Below are positions 1 through 10,552 of a stretch of 64,000 bases of DNA, one piece after another. Numbering within the stretch: position 1 is the first letter of the stretch; each line of letters starts with the position of its first letter. This DNA comes from Bubalus kerabau (taxonomy: Eukaryota > Chordata > Mammalia > Artiodactyla > Bovidae). The notes under the pieces were generated by a model. That model saw only the letters and a program-made list of their open reading frames with translations. It was not told where the DNA came from and did not search any database. The translations under genes were made by a program, and so were the position numbers. Where the stretch lies: assembly GCF_029407905.1 (NCBI RefSeq), contig NC_073643.1, forward strand, positions 40,768,501-40,832,500. Direction: 5' to 3'.

Positions 1-249
1 ATATTTTCTAGGACTACTTTCAAAATTACACACCTGCCAAGATTTGCATTATTCCACCTGCCAAGAGGTATGAAATATAAACCATGAGGCATTAATGAAG
101 ACTCACTAAAGGGTTTTATAACTGGAGTTATGTAAAATACTGCCACCTCTCTCTTGTAAAAGATGGCCCTGATTTGGGGGGCAGGGATGTAACTATTTCA
201 GAGAGTCAAAACGGAAATAACACACACACTGTCCACATAGCTACTGTGA

Positions 250-979
250 AAACTGTAATACAGAGATAGCCTTTATTTCGACACAGTTGGGCATTGTTTA
301 AAGCTAGGAATATAACTTTGAAACTAGGAAGTGATGTTCACATCAGATGACTCTTAAACCTTCTTGTTTCTTAATGGACACCTTCACCATCACAAATGGG
401 ACTCTCTCAAGGCCAGGACACGGACAGACCTTCAGAGTAGCTCCCCCCACCCACTATTCTTTAAAAGAAAACTGCTCATCCACTCCATTAAAACACAGAA
501 GGCATACAGAAGTACTGAGCAGTGCCTTAAAAAACAGGAGAGGACTGAGGAAAAGGACAGCATTGCCTGCTGGGAGGATGCAGCTGCTTTAGCAAGAGTA
601 ATAATAATTAAAAAAAAATCAAGAGTCACTGTCCTAACAAAGACCTTCACTATACTGAATTAAAAAGTAGCATGTATGGTGTCGTGGAATGTCACGTCAG
701 GGTTTGCTGTAGTATCAGATTATAGGCAGTAACACTGATCAGATAGTGCAAACGAGGTAAAACCGCGTCTCACTGTGGGAAATGAACAGAGGTGCAAATG
801 CTCAGTAGGATACCATTAAGACATAAAATGGCAAAAAATAAATATCAAAACTTTTATCAGTGTAAAAAAGTAACTGGGTTATCATATAACCTAGACCTAG
901 AGTCTGGCAAAAAAAAGGCCTCAAGAAAGTTCTCAGTCTTCAGAAGGTTTACAAATGAAGCACTCTTTCACGATTTCAG
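250..979 (-). other. PTPRG: PTPRG 3' UTR (proximal form)
   Basis: Sequence directly after the stop codon on the minus strand. It is AT-rich, with no recognisable SINE or LINE. The lower limit of about 250 is inferred from the poly(A) signal at 272-277; a longer UTR running off the left edge of the window is equally possible. Short overlapping reading frames at 347-663 on either strand are not conserved-looking and are left out. Positions 1-249 show nothing recognisable beyond a short CA run near 222-231. Confidence 0.6.
272..277 (-). terminator. candidate poly(A) signal AATAAA
   Basis: The plus strand reads TTTATT, giving AATAAA on the gene strand, about 700 nt after the stop codon. A GT-rich stretch (CAGTGTGTGTGTT on the minus strand, about 219-231) lies 40-55 nt further downstream, the usual place for a CstF-binding element. 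Cleavage would fall around 245-262. No other AATAAA or ATTAAA was seen on the gene strand between 1 and 979. Confidence 0.55.
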
Positions 980-1126
980 TCACACCAGCGACTCCATGCT
1001 CTCGGCAGGGTCCGACTCGTCCGCGGTGAGAGCAGCACCGTTTCTGTCCACTGTCATGGGGCCATTTCCGTTCTCTTTAGTGCTGACCAAGCTGAGCATC
1101 GCTTTGTAGACAAACTGGTACTGTTC
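980..1126 (-). CDS. PTPRG: PTPRG exon 30 (last coding exon, C-terminus)
   Basis: Coding part of the terminal exon: 48 residues, starting EQYQFVYKAMLSLVSTKENG, then the TGA stop at 980-982. The acceptor on the gene strand is CTCTCATTCTCCAG, followed by GAACAG in phase 0. The EQYQF start is the Q-loop position of D2; after it come the last helix and an acidic tail, DESDPAESMESLV. The tail differs from remembered human PTPRG at a few positions (for example R and A/T where human has K and V/I), typical of an unconstrained terminus. Confidence 0.96.
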   Translation of the reverse strand, partial: EQYQFVYKAMLSLVSTKENGNGPMTVDRNGAALTADESDPAESMESLV

Positions 1127-1704
1127 CTGGAGAATGAGAGGAAGATGGTTTTATAGCCGAAGAACAGCTTCATCTCATTTCACTGCAGGTAAAAATACTG
1201 ATTAAAAATGTAACTATGAAAAATACACTAGAGACATGGGAATATATGTCTTTGTGCTTGAAGAAACTTGCAAAATCATCTGTGGAATCCGTTATGATCA
1301 AAACCGATACCTGCTTTGTGTCCTCTGCATCTCTTACCTTGGAATGAGTTCTCAGTGTTGATGGTCCACTAAGATAATAAGAAATCTGTACTTTATCTTC
1401 AGAAAACACTATATACTCTAGAAAGCAGAGTTTGTCAAGCTCAGCACTTCTGACATGTGGGCCAGAGAATCCTTTATTGCAGAGGGCCATCTCAGGTGTG
1501 GTGTGTTTAGCAGTGTCCCTGGGCTCCACTCACTTAACTCCATCCCCGCTGGTGATCATTAAAAAAGGGTCTCCGACATTGCCCAACATCCCCTAGGGGG
1601 CAAAATTACTCCACCTTCACCCCCACTGAGAGCTACTGCTGTACAGGGTGAGGCTGAGTTTCAACTGATGTTGTACAGGTTTTGCAAATAAGCATGGTAC
1701 TTAC
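1127..1704 (-). other. intron 29 (578 bp)
   Basis: Begins GTAAGT and ends TCTCCAG on the gene strand. No repeat or second exon was recognised. Open frames crossing it (1170-1529 on the minus strand) have no family features. Confidence 0.85.
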
Positions 1705-1840
1705 AATGTCTGTAAATACTCCAGGCCTCATCAGATTGATCATTTTTGCAACCTGGAACACATCCACGGCATTTTCATTCTCCAGTTGCTGGGACAAGGT
1801 GGTGAGAGCACACAACATTCCTGCTGAAACCGCGCCATAC
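1705..1840 (-). CDS. PTPRG: PTPRG exon 29 (D2 phosphatase core)
   Basis: One base completing a Glu codon, then 45 residues: YGAVSAG... to ...MINLMRPGVFTDI, ending in phase 0. It carries the second half of the D2 signature loop (HDEYGAVSAG across the exon 28/29 junction), where an active enzyme would read HCSAGxGRTG. The loop arginine is also absent (SAG followed by MLC), so phosphate binding is lost. The following helix with DVFQVAKMINLMRPGVF matches the D1 segment around KHIRTQRNYLVQ. Acceptor CCCCCAAG, donor GTAAGT. Confidence 0.96.
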
Positions 1841-2984
1841 CTTGGGGGCAACAAAAGAAAAAGCTATTGCAGAATCACCAGAAGACTGAATATACTGGAA
1901 TGAAGTCACCATCACGCATTTCTATAGAAGCTAGGGAGCCTGTATTGATACCTATTCTGGAACACAAAAATGAATGAAATGCTGACAAGGGAAGAGATTT
2001 TAAGGTTAGCATAAAGGTGATACTTGTTCATAAATGTGGCCTCTGTTGAGACTGGTTTATCAGATGTTTAACTTGACGTCTAATTTGAAAAGTTCAAAAT
2101 CAGACTTGTGAGGGCAATAAGAAGATTTGACGTGAGGGAAGAGTTGGGTGATATGATAGGAAAAATTATATGAGGATTTTAACTGGAGGCTATGAGCTAC
2201 GTAGAAAGAGGCAAAAAGCTCTGGAAAAAAATTTTTTTTAAAAAAATTCCAAATGGCTAAACTGAACTTCCAGAATCTGAATAAAAATGGAAATCTATGG
2301 CCCAAAAGGCAGTCAGAAAATTTTCACAGGGAGTTTCGTATTTAGTAATTATTTCTGGCATGGAAGTGGAACTTTCCAAGTATGACCACCTTCTATAATA
2401 TTCTTGGAAAAATATGTTTCTCTTTGCTTCACACACAGGCAGAAAAAAGACTTAGAAAGGGTAGCAGGTATTTTCATCAGGCCATTTCAAAATGCTTTCT
2501 TGACCCCAGTATTTAAGAACTATTCTCCTGCAATTTTCTACCCCATTACATTTAATTGTTTAATTCACTGGAATCTTATTCTTGTTTTGATGTAAGGTAG
2601 GGGTCTGACTTTAGTGGTTTTTCCAGTAGATAACTAGTGTGCCGGCATGTTACAGTGAACAGTCTCCTCTTTCCTCGCAGATTTAAGCTGCCTCTTTAAT
2701 AATCTGCCAAATTCTCATATACACAGGCCTCATTCTGAACTCTGTAGTTTGGCCCTTTAATCTGCTTCTCTGGTTTTTGATACTGTATCTCCCCACAGTT
2801 GTTTACATTCCCTTAGGTTTTTAGTAGTCTTGATACTGATGAAGCAGGTTTACACAGCAGTCTTGGCTGCTAGCTGTACAGTTACTGTTTCACTTTTAGG
2901 GCTTCAGACACATGTATTTGCATTTTTCACTTGTACACTCATTTCCATACACCTCTACCCTCCTACCTCATCCCATTCTACCTT

Positions 2985-3720
2985 ATATTAACTGATATTG
3001 GACTGTCAAGGAATATAAAAAGAAGTTGTTGGGATTTTAGTTGGGCTGCATTGAATATCTTAAGTAGATCTGAGGAAATAAACCTCTTTTTGAGCTTCTC
3101 TGTTCATGAACATATCTTTCTTTCCATTTACTCAGGTCTTCTATAGTTTTCAAGTAGATTTTATAGTTTTCTGCATGTTGTTGTTGTTGTTTAGCTGCTA
3201 AGTCGTGTCTGCCTCTTTTGGGACCCCATGGATTATAGCCCACCAGGCTCTTCCATCCATGGGATTCTCCAGACAAGAATACTGCCATTTCCTTCTCCAG
3301 GGGATCTTCCTGACCCGGCGATCCAACCCCCGTCTCTGGCGTCGCCTACACTGGCAGGCAGGTTCTTCACCCCTGAGACACCAGGAAAGTCCAGTTTTCC
3401 GTGTAGTCTTTCCCAGTTTCATTTTAGGCTGCTTCGTAGGTAGGTTCTGTTATTCCAGAGAATGGCCTCTCTTTAGGACATCAGTGTTTGGTTTCAGTGG
3501 ATATATATATAGGGAAGTTGTTGATTTTTCACATGGTGAACTTGTATTCAGCCATGTAGAACTTTAAGTTCTAATAATCTGTGGATTCTCTAGGTCAGTT
3601 GGCTACACCGTCATCTGCCAGTAATGCCAATTATGTCTTTCTTTTATTCCTCTTACATCTTTTGCTTTTACTGCATTGGATAGGGTATCAATAGTCTTCC
3701 ATTCTGACACTGGAAAGAGG
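2985..3720 (-). mobile_element. L1 LINE fragment, split by a SINE
   Basis: Antisense L1 ORF2-type text: the plus strand reads GGGCTGCATTGAATATCTTA and later GTTGATTTTTCACATGGTGA and CAGCCATGTAGAACTT, familiar reverse complements of L1 ORF2. A SINE at 3179-3394 interrupts it, and L1 sequence resumes beyond it. Confidence 0.75.
3179..3394 (-). mobile_element. Bov-tA-type SINE inside the L1
   Basis: Reverse complement of the ruminant tRNA-derived SINE: CTAAGTCGTGTCTGCCTC, CCATGGATTATAGCCCACCA, GATCTTCCTGACCC, ending near ACCAGGAAAGTCC. Flanks AGTTTTCTGCATGT (left) and AGTTTTCCGTGT (right) look like a slightly diverged target-site duplication. Confidence 0.9.
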
Positions 3721-4229
3721 TACCATATTGTGTTATGGGAAAGCGTCTACTTTCTTAATATTAAATAAAAGTATTTCTATAGACGTCTGAAAAGTAACAT
3801 TTAACAAGTTAAAGAGAATGCTTTTGACTTTAAGTTTGCTCAGAGTGTTTTCTTTTGGGGATGGGGATCATGAATGGGTGTCATTTTATTGTATGTTTTC
3901 AAACATCTGTAAGTTTAAAAAAGTTCTAAAGTCCTGAATTCACTGAGAACAGTTTTTTTTGGTACCATTTAACTAGCTTTGTATTTCTGGGAGAAATCTT
4001 TTTAAATGATGTATGTAATTCTTTCAATATAACACACTGGGTTTTATTTGACAGCAATTTCTTCAGATCTTTGTATCCATATTCAAGTAAGTTAACAATG
4101 GCTTATACTGTTCCATTCCATTCTGGTGTTAGCTTTGTCTGTTTTCTTAATCAAGGTTACATTACATGTTTTCTCTGTGTGCTACTGTTCAAGCGTAGCC
4201 TGGTCAAAACGTAGTGGGCCTTGACAGGT

Positions 4230-4400
4230 TGAAAACTCTATGTACCAGGCTTATAAGTACTTTACATGTGCCAATGATTTTAATTCTCAGAAAAATCTAG
4301 GTACTATTAACATCCCCATTTTGAGGTTGAATAAATGCACATCCAGGTAAGTAACTGAGGTCATAGCTTGGGAGATGAGAGTTTTTTGCTGGGGCTGATA
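4230..4400 (+). repeat. MIR-like ancient SINE
   Basis: GGTACTATTAACATCCCCAT, TTTGAGGTTGAATAAATGCA and AAGTAACTGAGGTCATAGCT follow the MIR core in order, with heavy divergence. Confidence 0.55.
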
Positions 4401-4907
4401 CACATCGGGGGCTCAGAATAGAGACTGGTAAGTACCATATGTTCCCTAAGTATCGTTTATTATGATTAGGTAGGCTTAACAATTTATTGGTATAGCATTA
4501 TAAATACTTTAAAATGTTTATTTCATTTCCTTTAAAACATTTATATAATTTTTAACCTGTTAGTAAAATACAAAGAATAGTAAGTAACCCTTATGGCTCT
4601 GTCACTAAATTAAAACAATCATCAGCTTGCAGCTGGTCTGATTTCATGTCTATTTCTGCCACATGTGTTTTGAAGCAAACCCCAGATTTTTAAATTCATT
4701 AATAAATCAGTATAAAATTCCAAAAGATAAGGACTTTAAAAATAAACATCATCTTATCACAATTAACAATTTTTAAAACATTTGAGGACTACAGGTTAAG
4801 TGGTAGATTTATTTTCTTCCCCAATGGTAAATTATGCCTTCTCTGCTTTTTCCACCATTTTCCAGAGTTATCTCTTGTTAATAAAATTTAAGCAATAAAG
4901 TTGATCT

Positions 4908-5120
4908 GCTTCCCGGGTGGCTCAGATGGTAAAGCGTCTGCCTGCATTGCGGGAGACCCAGGTTCGATCCTTGGGTCAGGAAGATCCCCTGGAGAAGGAA
5001 ATGGCACCCCACTCCAGTACTCTTGCCTGGAAAATTCCATGGATGGAGGAGCCTGGTGGGCTACAGTCCATGGGGCCGCAAAGAGTCGGACACAACTGAG
5101 CAACTTCACTTTCACTTTCA
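4908..5120 (+). mobile_element. Bov-tA-type SINE
   Basis: Full-length sense copy: GCTTCCCGGGTGGCTCAGAT head, B-box-like GGTTCGATCCTTGGG, then CTCTTGCCTGGAAAATTCCA, and the tail GACACAACTGAGCAACTTCA. Short open frames across it are SINE artefacts. Confidence 0.92.
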
Positions 5121-5248
5121 TCCTTGCCTCCATTTCATTACTATTTGCTTTCTTAGTACATTTTGTGGATTTATTTAGTTCTTTTTCTGGCTTTTCCAGT
5201 TGAAAGCTTAGTTTTTTTTTTTTTAATATTTTCTCCAATATATGGAGA

Positions 5249-5276
5249 GAGATATATATATACACACACACACACA
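5249..5276. repeat. TA/CA microsatellite
   Basis: GATATATATATA followed by about seven CA units, preceded by a T-run near 5212-5223. Likely length-variable. Confidence 0.85.
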
Positions 5277-5562
5277 TTTTTTTCCCCTTCTGAGTGTGTA
5301 TACCGTTAGGTTTTGAAATGTAGCGACTTCAGCATCATTTAGTTTTAGGAATCCGTAATTTCTATTTTCACTACCTCTTTTACCAGATGTAAGGACTTCA
5401 GGGTCTGGGTGTAAGAATTTGGGGTCTCATTTCTTTGCTGGTTTCTAAATAATGCATTATAATCAATGAATGTTGCCTTGTTATAATTTACCGGTTTTTT
5501 TTTTAGAATGTATTCAAGTTCCATTTATGGTAATTATAAATAAACCATCTATGTCTGAAGAG

Positions 5563-5880
5563 ACTCTTGTAACTATCAGAGCCTCTGTGTTAAAAATTGG
5601 TCACCAATTTGACTCCACAGTCAAAGTGGGGCAGTACTGATTCTGAGTAATGGACTGTAGCCTGGATCCTTACTCCGCTTAAAGTAACAACTACTGTAAG
5701 TTCAAAATCCAGTAAAGTTTACATGTGAATCATCATCTTAAGAGATGCTCAGCGATGGTCAGGGTGTTTAAGCAGTCTTTACTCCCCCAATTTGAACTCC
5801 TAGTAGTTCCTCGACTACATACTGTGTTTCTTCCACCATCCCTGCTTTTGTCTTTCTCGCCCCTGTACTTGGAATGTCCT
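5563..5880. repeat. diverged duplicate, copy A
   Basis: Matches 29324-29656 in the same orientation along its whole length, about 80-85% by eye with a few indels: shared TCTTGTAACT, TTGGTCACCAATTT versus CTGGTCACCAATTTT, GTAAGTTCAAAATCC, GTGTTTAAGCAGTCTTTACT and TTTCCTCGACTA-type segments. The right-hand part (TTCCACC...GGAATGTCC) resembles the 3' end of L2; the left part I do not recognise. Confidence 0.75.
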
Positions 5881-5954
5881 TCTCTTGGGTACAGACTTTA
5901 ACATTTATGTATTTAATTTAGAAATGTTTAAATTACAAAAAACAGAACTTTAGA

Positions 5955-6450
5955 AATAGAGTTGACTTATAATGTTGTGCCAATCTCTGCTGTATAGCAA
6001 AGTGACTCAGTTAAACACATGTATACATTCTTTTTATTTTTTACTCTTTTCCATGAGAGTTTAAGCCAGAAAGTTCCCTGTGGAATATACAACAAGACCA
6101 TGTTGTTTATCTGTCCTCTGTATAATAGGTTGCACCTACAGACCCCAAACGCCCCATCTACCCCCCCACTCCCCTTCTCCCGCTTCGCAAGCACAAGTCT
6201 GACCTCTGTGTGTGTGAGTCTGTTTCTGTTTGCAGGTAGGTGCATCTGTGCCGTATTTTAAATTCCACAAATAAGTGATACCCTATGGTATTTGTCTTCC
6301 TCTGACTTACTTCACTTAGTATGATATTCTCTAGGTCCATCCACGTTGCTGCAATGACATTATTTCATTCTTTTTAGTGCAAGCCTAGCATTCCACTGTG
6401 TACACCTCCTCTTTATCCATTCCTCTGTTGATGGGGGTACATACTGTTAT
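5955..6450 (-). mobile_element. L1 3'-end fragment (antisense)
   Basis: Reverse complement of the ruminant L1 3' region: CTGCTGTATAGCAAAGTGAC, CATGTTGTTTATCTGTC, then ACTTCACTTAGTATGATATT, GGTCCATCCACGTTGCTGCA and TTTATCCATTCCTCTGTTGA. Confidence 0.85.
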
Positions 6451-8360
6451 AGGCCACTACTGGGTCAGCCTTGGTAATTATGGTTTTCAGATCTTTTCTC
6501 TGAATGTTACTATTCATTGTGTCCTGATAATTCATTTTAATGTCTCATCCCTTTATTCTTCCTCTTTCATCTCTCTCTCCATAGATCATCCCTTAGACCG
6601 ATGTCAGACCTTCTGTATTTGACTTCCACATCTGAGTCTAATTGCAGTTTTGTCCATTCTACTACTAGCCCATCTCTTATCCTTTCCATTTATTAGCCTC
6701 TAATTTGTTCTAATTTCATAATAAGTGTTTTTGATTCATTAAATCTTTAGATCTCTGTGTGTATTATTTTAAAACAATTATGACTGCTCTTTTAACTCTG
6801 ATTCACTGTATTTTTTCCTCTTGGTCATCATGTTGTCTTTCTTCAGATTCTAAAATGAACTGAGTTTTACCTTCTCATTGTAGCATAGCTGGGATTTCCC
6901 ACCTCCTCCACCCCAATCATTTGTATTAATCTTTTTCAACATTTAACCTTTTAATCTCTGCTTAATTTGTTCTAGTGAAACTGTTAGGATCTCTTTTCCT
7001 TCTCCCTTTCAAGCTAACCATAGCCGTTAGTTAGGAAAGTCAGGAATTGCGTGTTTTATTATGCAGTGCGCACTCCATGTGGGATTACTCTGCCCTTTGC
7101 CTGGGGTGTCTTCCCTTAATACTTAGCCACTCTTAAATAAGTACCTAAATAAAAGGAAATTCCTACAAAATAAGACTTGAAACACGACAAGAAACTAGGG
7201 CAAATCAATCAAATGCACAGATACTTTAAAGTATCAGTCTTGAAAGACTGAAAAAGGCCATTCTTTTTCAGAAGTTTGGGAATTTAGGAGGATTAAAGGA
7301 TGTTTGTCAAGTCTCATGCATTTGCACTTCACATTACAGAGACTTGGTGGAAAAGTGACACAGGTAATTTATAACTTAGCTGTACAAGAATAGTATATAA
7401 ATTCCCTGCTTTGGTAGTTTGCCACTTTCTTAAAGGGCCCCCTTGAGGGCAACTGCGCTCTAACTCTTAGCTGTTACAATGTAATCTCTGTCAATGCCTC
7501 AAAGAAATGAAAGCATATTCCCAATGTACAGGAATGTTTTCAAGTGGCTCTGTCTATATTCATTTGAAGAGACATTGGGGTTCCTTGTATCATCAGTGTG
7601 TATAATACCTATGGCCTTTTGCCATTTAATTACACTGTTTACAACTTCATATAATTATTGTTGAAAGCAACTACTTTGTATAATAACAATTATTGTTGTT
7701 TTGCTTTTACAATGTTTTAAAAATCATAACCAAGATGGCAATTCAGGGGTAAAAACCCTGTCACTATGAAGGAAGTGAAGCTTCCTTTCAAAATCATTAT
7801 GGCAGGAAGGAAAACAGAGTTAAAGCTTGAATATACATTAATCTTGGAATAATAAGACTTTTGGAAGTAGATGAGAAAATAAAGGCAAGTTATTCTGACT
7901 GGTGTGAGATTTACCTAACTGTAACTTTGATTTGCATTTCTCTAATAATGAGCAGTGCTGAGCATCTTTTCATGTGCCTGCTGGTCATCTGTATGTCTCC
8001 TTTGGGAAATGTCTATTTAGGTCTTCTGCCGACTTTTTGTTGGGGTTGTTTGTTTTAGGATATTGAGCTGCATGAGCTGTTTGTATATTTTGGAGACTAA
8101 TCCCTAGTTGGTTACAGAGTTGGCAAGTATTTTCTCCCATTCTGGGGGCTGTCTTTTTGTTGTCTGTGGTTTCCTTTATTTGTGCAAAAGCTTTTGAGTT
8201 TAATTAGGTCTCATGTGTTTCTTATTTCCATTATACAGGAGATGGATCAAAACAGATACTGCTGTGACTTATGTCAAAGAGTGTTGTTCTATGTTTTCTT
8301 CTAAGAACTTTATCAAATCTGGTCTTGCCTTTAGGTTTTTAATTCGTTTCGAGTTATTTT

Positions 8361-8373
8361 TGTGTATGGTGTT
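8361..8373. repeat. target-site duplication, left copy
   Basis: TGTGTATGGTGTT, repeated exactly at 10773-10785. It marks the insertion site of the BovB element in the L1. Confidence 0.85.
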
Positions 8374-9734
8374 GGTTGTTATTGTTCAACTGCTCAGTCA
8401 TGTCCGACTCTTTGTGACCCCATGGACTGGAGCAGCCAGGCTTCCCTGTCCATCACCATCTCCCAGAGTTTGTTCAGACTCATGGCCATCCAGCCATCTC
8501 GTCCTCTGTCGTCCCCTTCTTCTCCTGCCCTCAATCTTTCTCAGCATCAGAGTCTTTTCCAATGAGTTGGCTCTTCACATCAGGTGGCCAAAGTATGGGA
8601 ACTTCAGCATCAGTCCTTCCAAAGAATATTCAGGGTTGATTACCTTTAGGATGGACTGGTTGGATCTCCTTGCAGTCCAAGGGACTCTCAAGAGTCTTCT
8701 CCAACACCACAGTTCAAAAGCATCAATTCTTTGGCGCTCAGCCTTCTTTATGGTCCAGCTCTCACATTCATACATGACTACTGGAAAAACCAGTTTTGAC
8801 TAGACCATTGTCAGCAAAGTAATGTTTCTGCTTTTTAATGTGCTATGTGGGTTTGTCACAGCTTTTCTTCCAAGGAGCAAGCATCTTTTAGTCACCATCT
8901 GCAGTGATTTTGGAGCCCCACGCCCCCCACCCCAAATGAAGTCTGTCACTGTTTCCACTGTTTCCCCATCTATTTGTCATGAAGTGATGGGACCAGATGC
9001 CATGACCTTAGGTTTTTGAATGCTGAGTTTTAAGCTAGCTCTTTTTCACTCTCCTCTTTCACTTTCATCAAGAGGCTCTTTAGTTCTTCAATTTCTGCCA
9101 TATAAGGGTGGTGTCATCTGCATATCTGAGGTTATTGATAGTTCTCCTGGCAATCTTAATTCCAGCTTGTGCTTCATCCAGCCTGGCTTTGTTAGTAGTG
9201 ATGCTTCCTAAGGCCCACCTGACTTCAGACTCCAGGATGTCTGGCTCTAGGTGAGTGAGATAACCACACCATCTTGGTTATCTAGGTCATGAAGATCTTT
9301 TTTGTATGGTTCTTCTGTGTATTCTTTCCACCTCTTCTTAATCTCTTCTGCTTCTGTTAGGTCCATACCATTGTGCCATTCATCTTTGCATGAAATGTAT
9401 CTCTAATTTTCTTGAAGTGATTTCTAGTCTTTCCATTCTATTGTTTTCCTCTATTTCTTTGCACTGATCGCTAAGGAAGGCTTTCTTATCTCTCCTTGCT
9501 CTTCTTTGGAACTCTGCATTCAGATGGGTATATCTTTCCTTTTCTCCTTGGCCTTTAGCTTCTCTTTTCTCAGCTATTGGTAAGGCCTCCTCAGACAACC
9601 ATTTTGCCTTTATGCATTTCTTTTTCTTGGGGATGGTTTTGATGACCACCTCCTGTACAATGTTATGAACCTCTGTCCATGGTTCTTCAGGCACACTATC
9701 AGATCTAATCCCTTGAATCTATTTGTCATTTCTG

Positions 9735-9746
9735 CTGTATAATCAT
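9735..9746. repeat. target-site duplication of inner insertion
   Basis: CTGTATAATCAT, repeated exactly at 10553-10564. Removing 9747-10564 restores continuous BovB sequence. Confidence 0.88.
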
Positions 9747-10552
9747 TGGGTTTCCCTGGTAGTTCACCTGTAAAGAATCCACGTGCAATGTAGGAGACCT
9801 GAGTTTGATCCCTGGTTGGGAATGGGAAATAGATGGGGAAACAGTGGAAACAGTGTCAGACTTTACTTTTTTGGGCTCCAAAATCACTGCAGATGGTGAC
9901 TGCAGCCATGAAATTAAAAGACACTCCTTGGAAGGAAAGTTATGACCAACCTAGATAGCATATTCAAAAGCAGAGACATTACTTTGCCAACAAAGGTCCG
10001 TCTACTTAAGGCTATGGTTTTTCCAGTAGTCATGTATGGATGTGAGAGTTGGACTGTGAAGAAGGCTGAGCACCAAAGAATTGATGCTTTTGAACTGTGG
10101 TGTTGGAGAAGACTCTTGAGAGTCCCTTGGACTGCAAGGAGATCCAACCAGTCCATTCTGAAGGAGATCAGCCCTGGGATTTCTTTGGAAGGAATGATGC
10201 TAAAGCTGAAACTCCAGTACTTTGGCCACCTGATGCGAAGAGCTGACTCATTGGAAAAGACTCTGATGCTGGGAGGGATTGGCGGCAGGAGGAGAAGGGG
10301 ACGACAGAAGATGAGATGGCTGGATGGCATCACTGACTCGATGGACCTGAGTCTGAGTGAACTCTGGGAGTTGGTGAGGGACAGGGAGGCCTGGCGTGCT
10401 GCAATTCATGGGGTCGCGAAGAGTCGGACACGACTGAGCAACTGAACTGAACCGAACCCAGTCCAGTATTCTGGCCTGGAGAATTCCATGGACTATAGAG
10501 GAGTCCATGGAGTCGCAGAGTTCGACATGACTGAGCAACTTTCACTTTTTCA
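9747..10552 (+). mobile_element. Bov-tA-type SINE carrying a BovB segment
   Basis: Left end is a SINE head (GGGTTTCCCTGGTAGTTCAC ... TTTGATCCCTGGTTGGG, to about 9820). Right end is the matching SINE tail (CCAGTATTCTGGCCTGGAGA ... GACTGAGCAACTTTCACTTT, from about 10456). Between them lies about 635 bp of BovB 3' end. The SINE's middle piece of about 30 bp is missing at the junction. Exact 12-bp duplications flank the whole unit. Confidence 0.82.
9821..10457 (+). mobile_element. BovB 3' segment with open RT C-terminal frame
   Basis: Sense BovB, 5' truncated, with an uninterrupted 167-residue frame at 9942-10445: MTNLDSIFKSRD, VVMYGCESWTVKKAE, WTARRSNQSILKE, LDGITDSMDLSLSELWELV, ending KSRTRLSN. 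This is the C-terminal tail of the RTE-type reverse transcriptase, downstream of the catalytic core, so it cannot act alone. The end shows the BovB TGAAC-type tail. Confidence 0.85.

Noticed and set aside
8213..8803. 196-aa plus-strand frame
   Set aside because: Runs across the L1/BovB junction in antisense to both; product of repeat sequence.
9747..9820. tRNA-like A/B box sequences at this and other SINE heads as possible tRNA genes
   Set aside because: They lack a complete cloverleaf and are the tRNA-derived heads of Bov-t/CHR SINEs.
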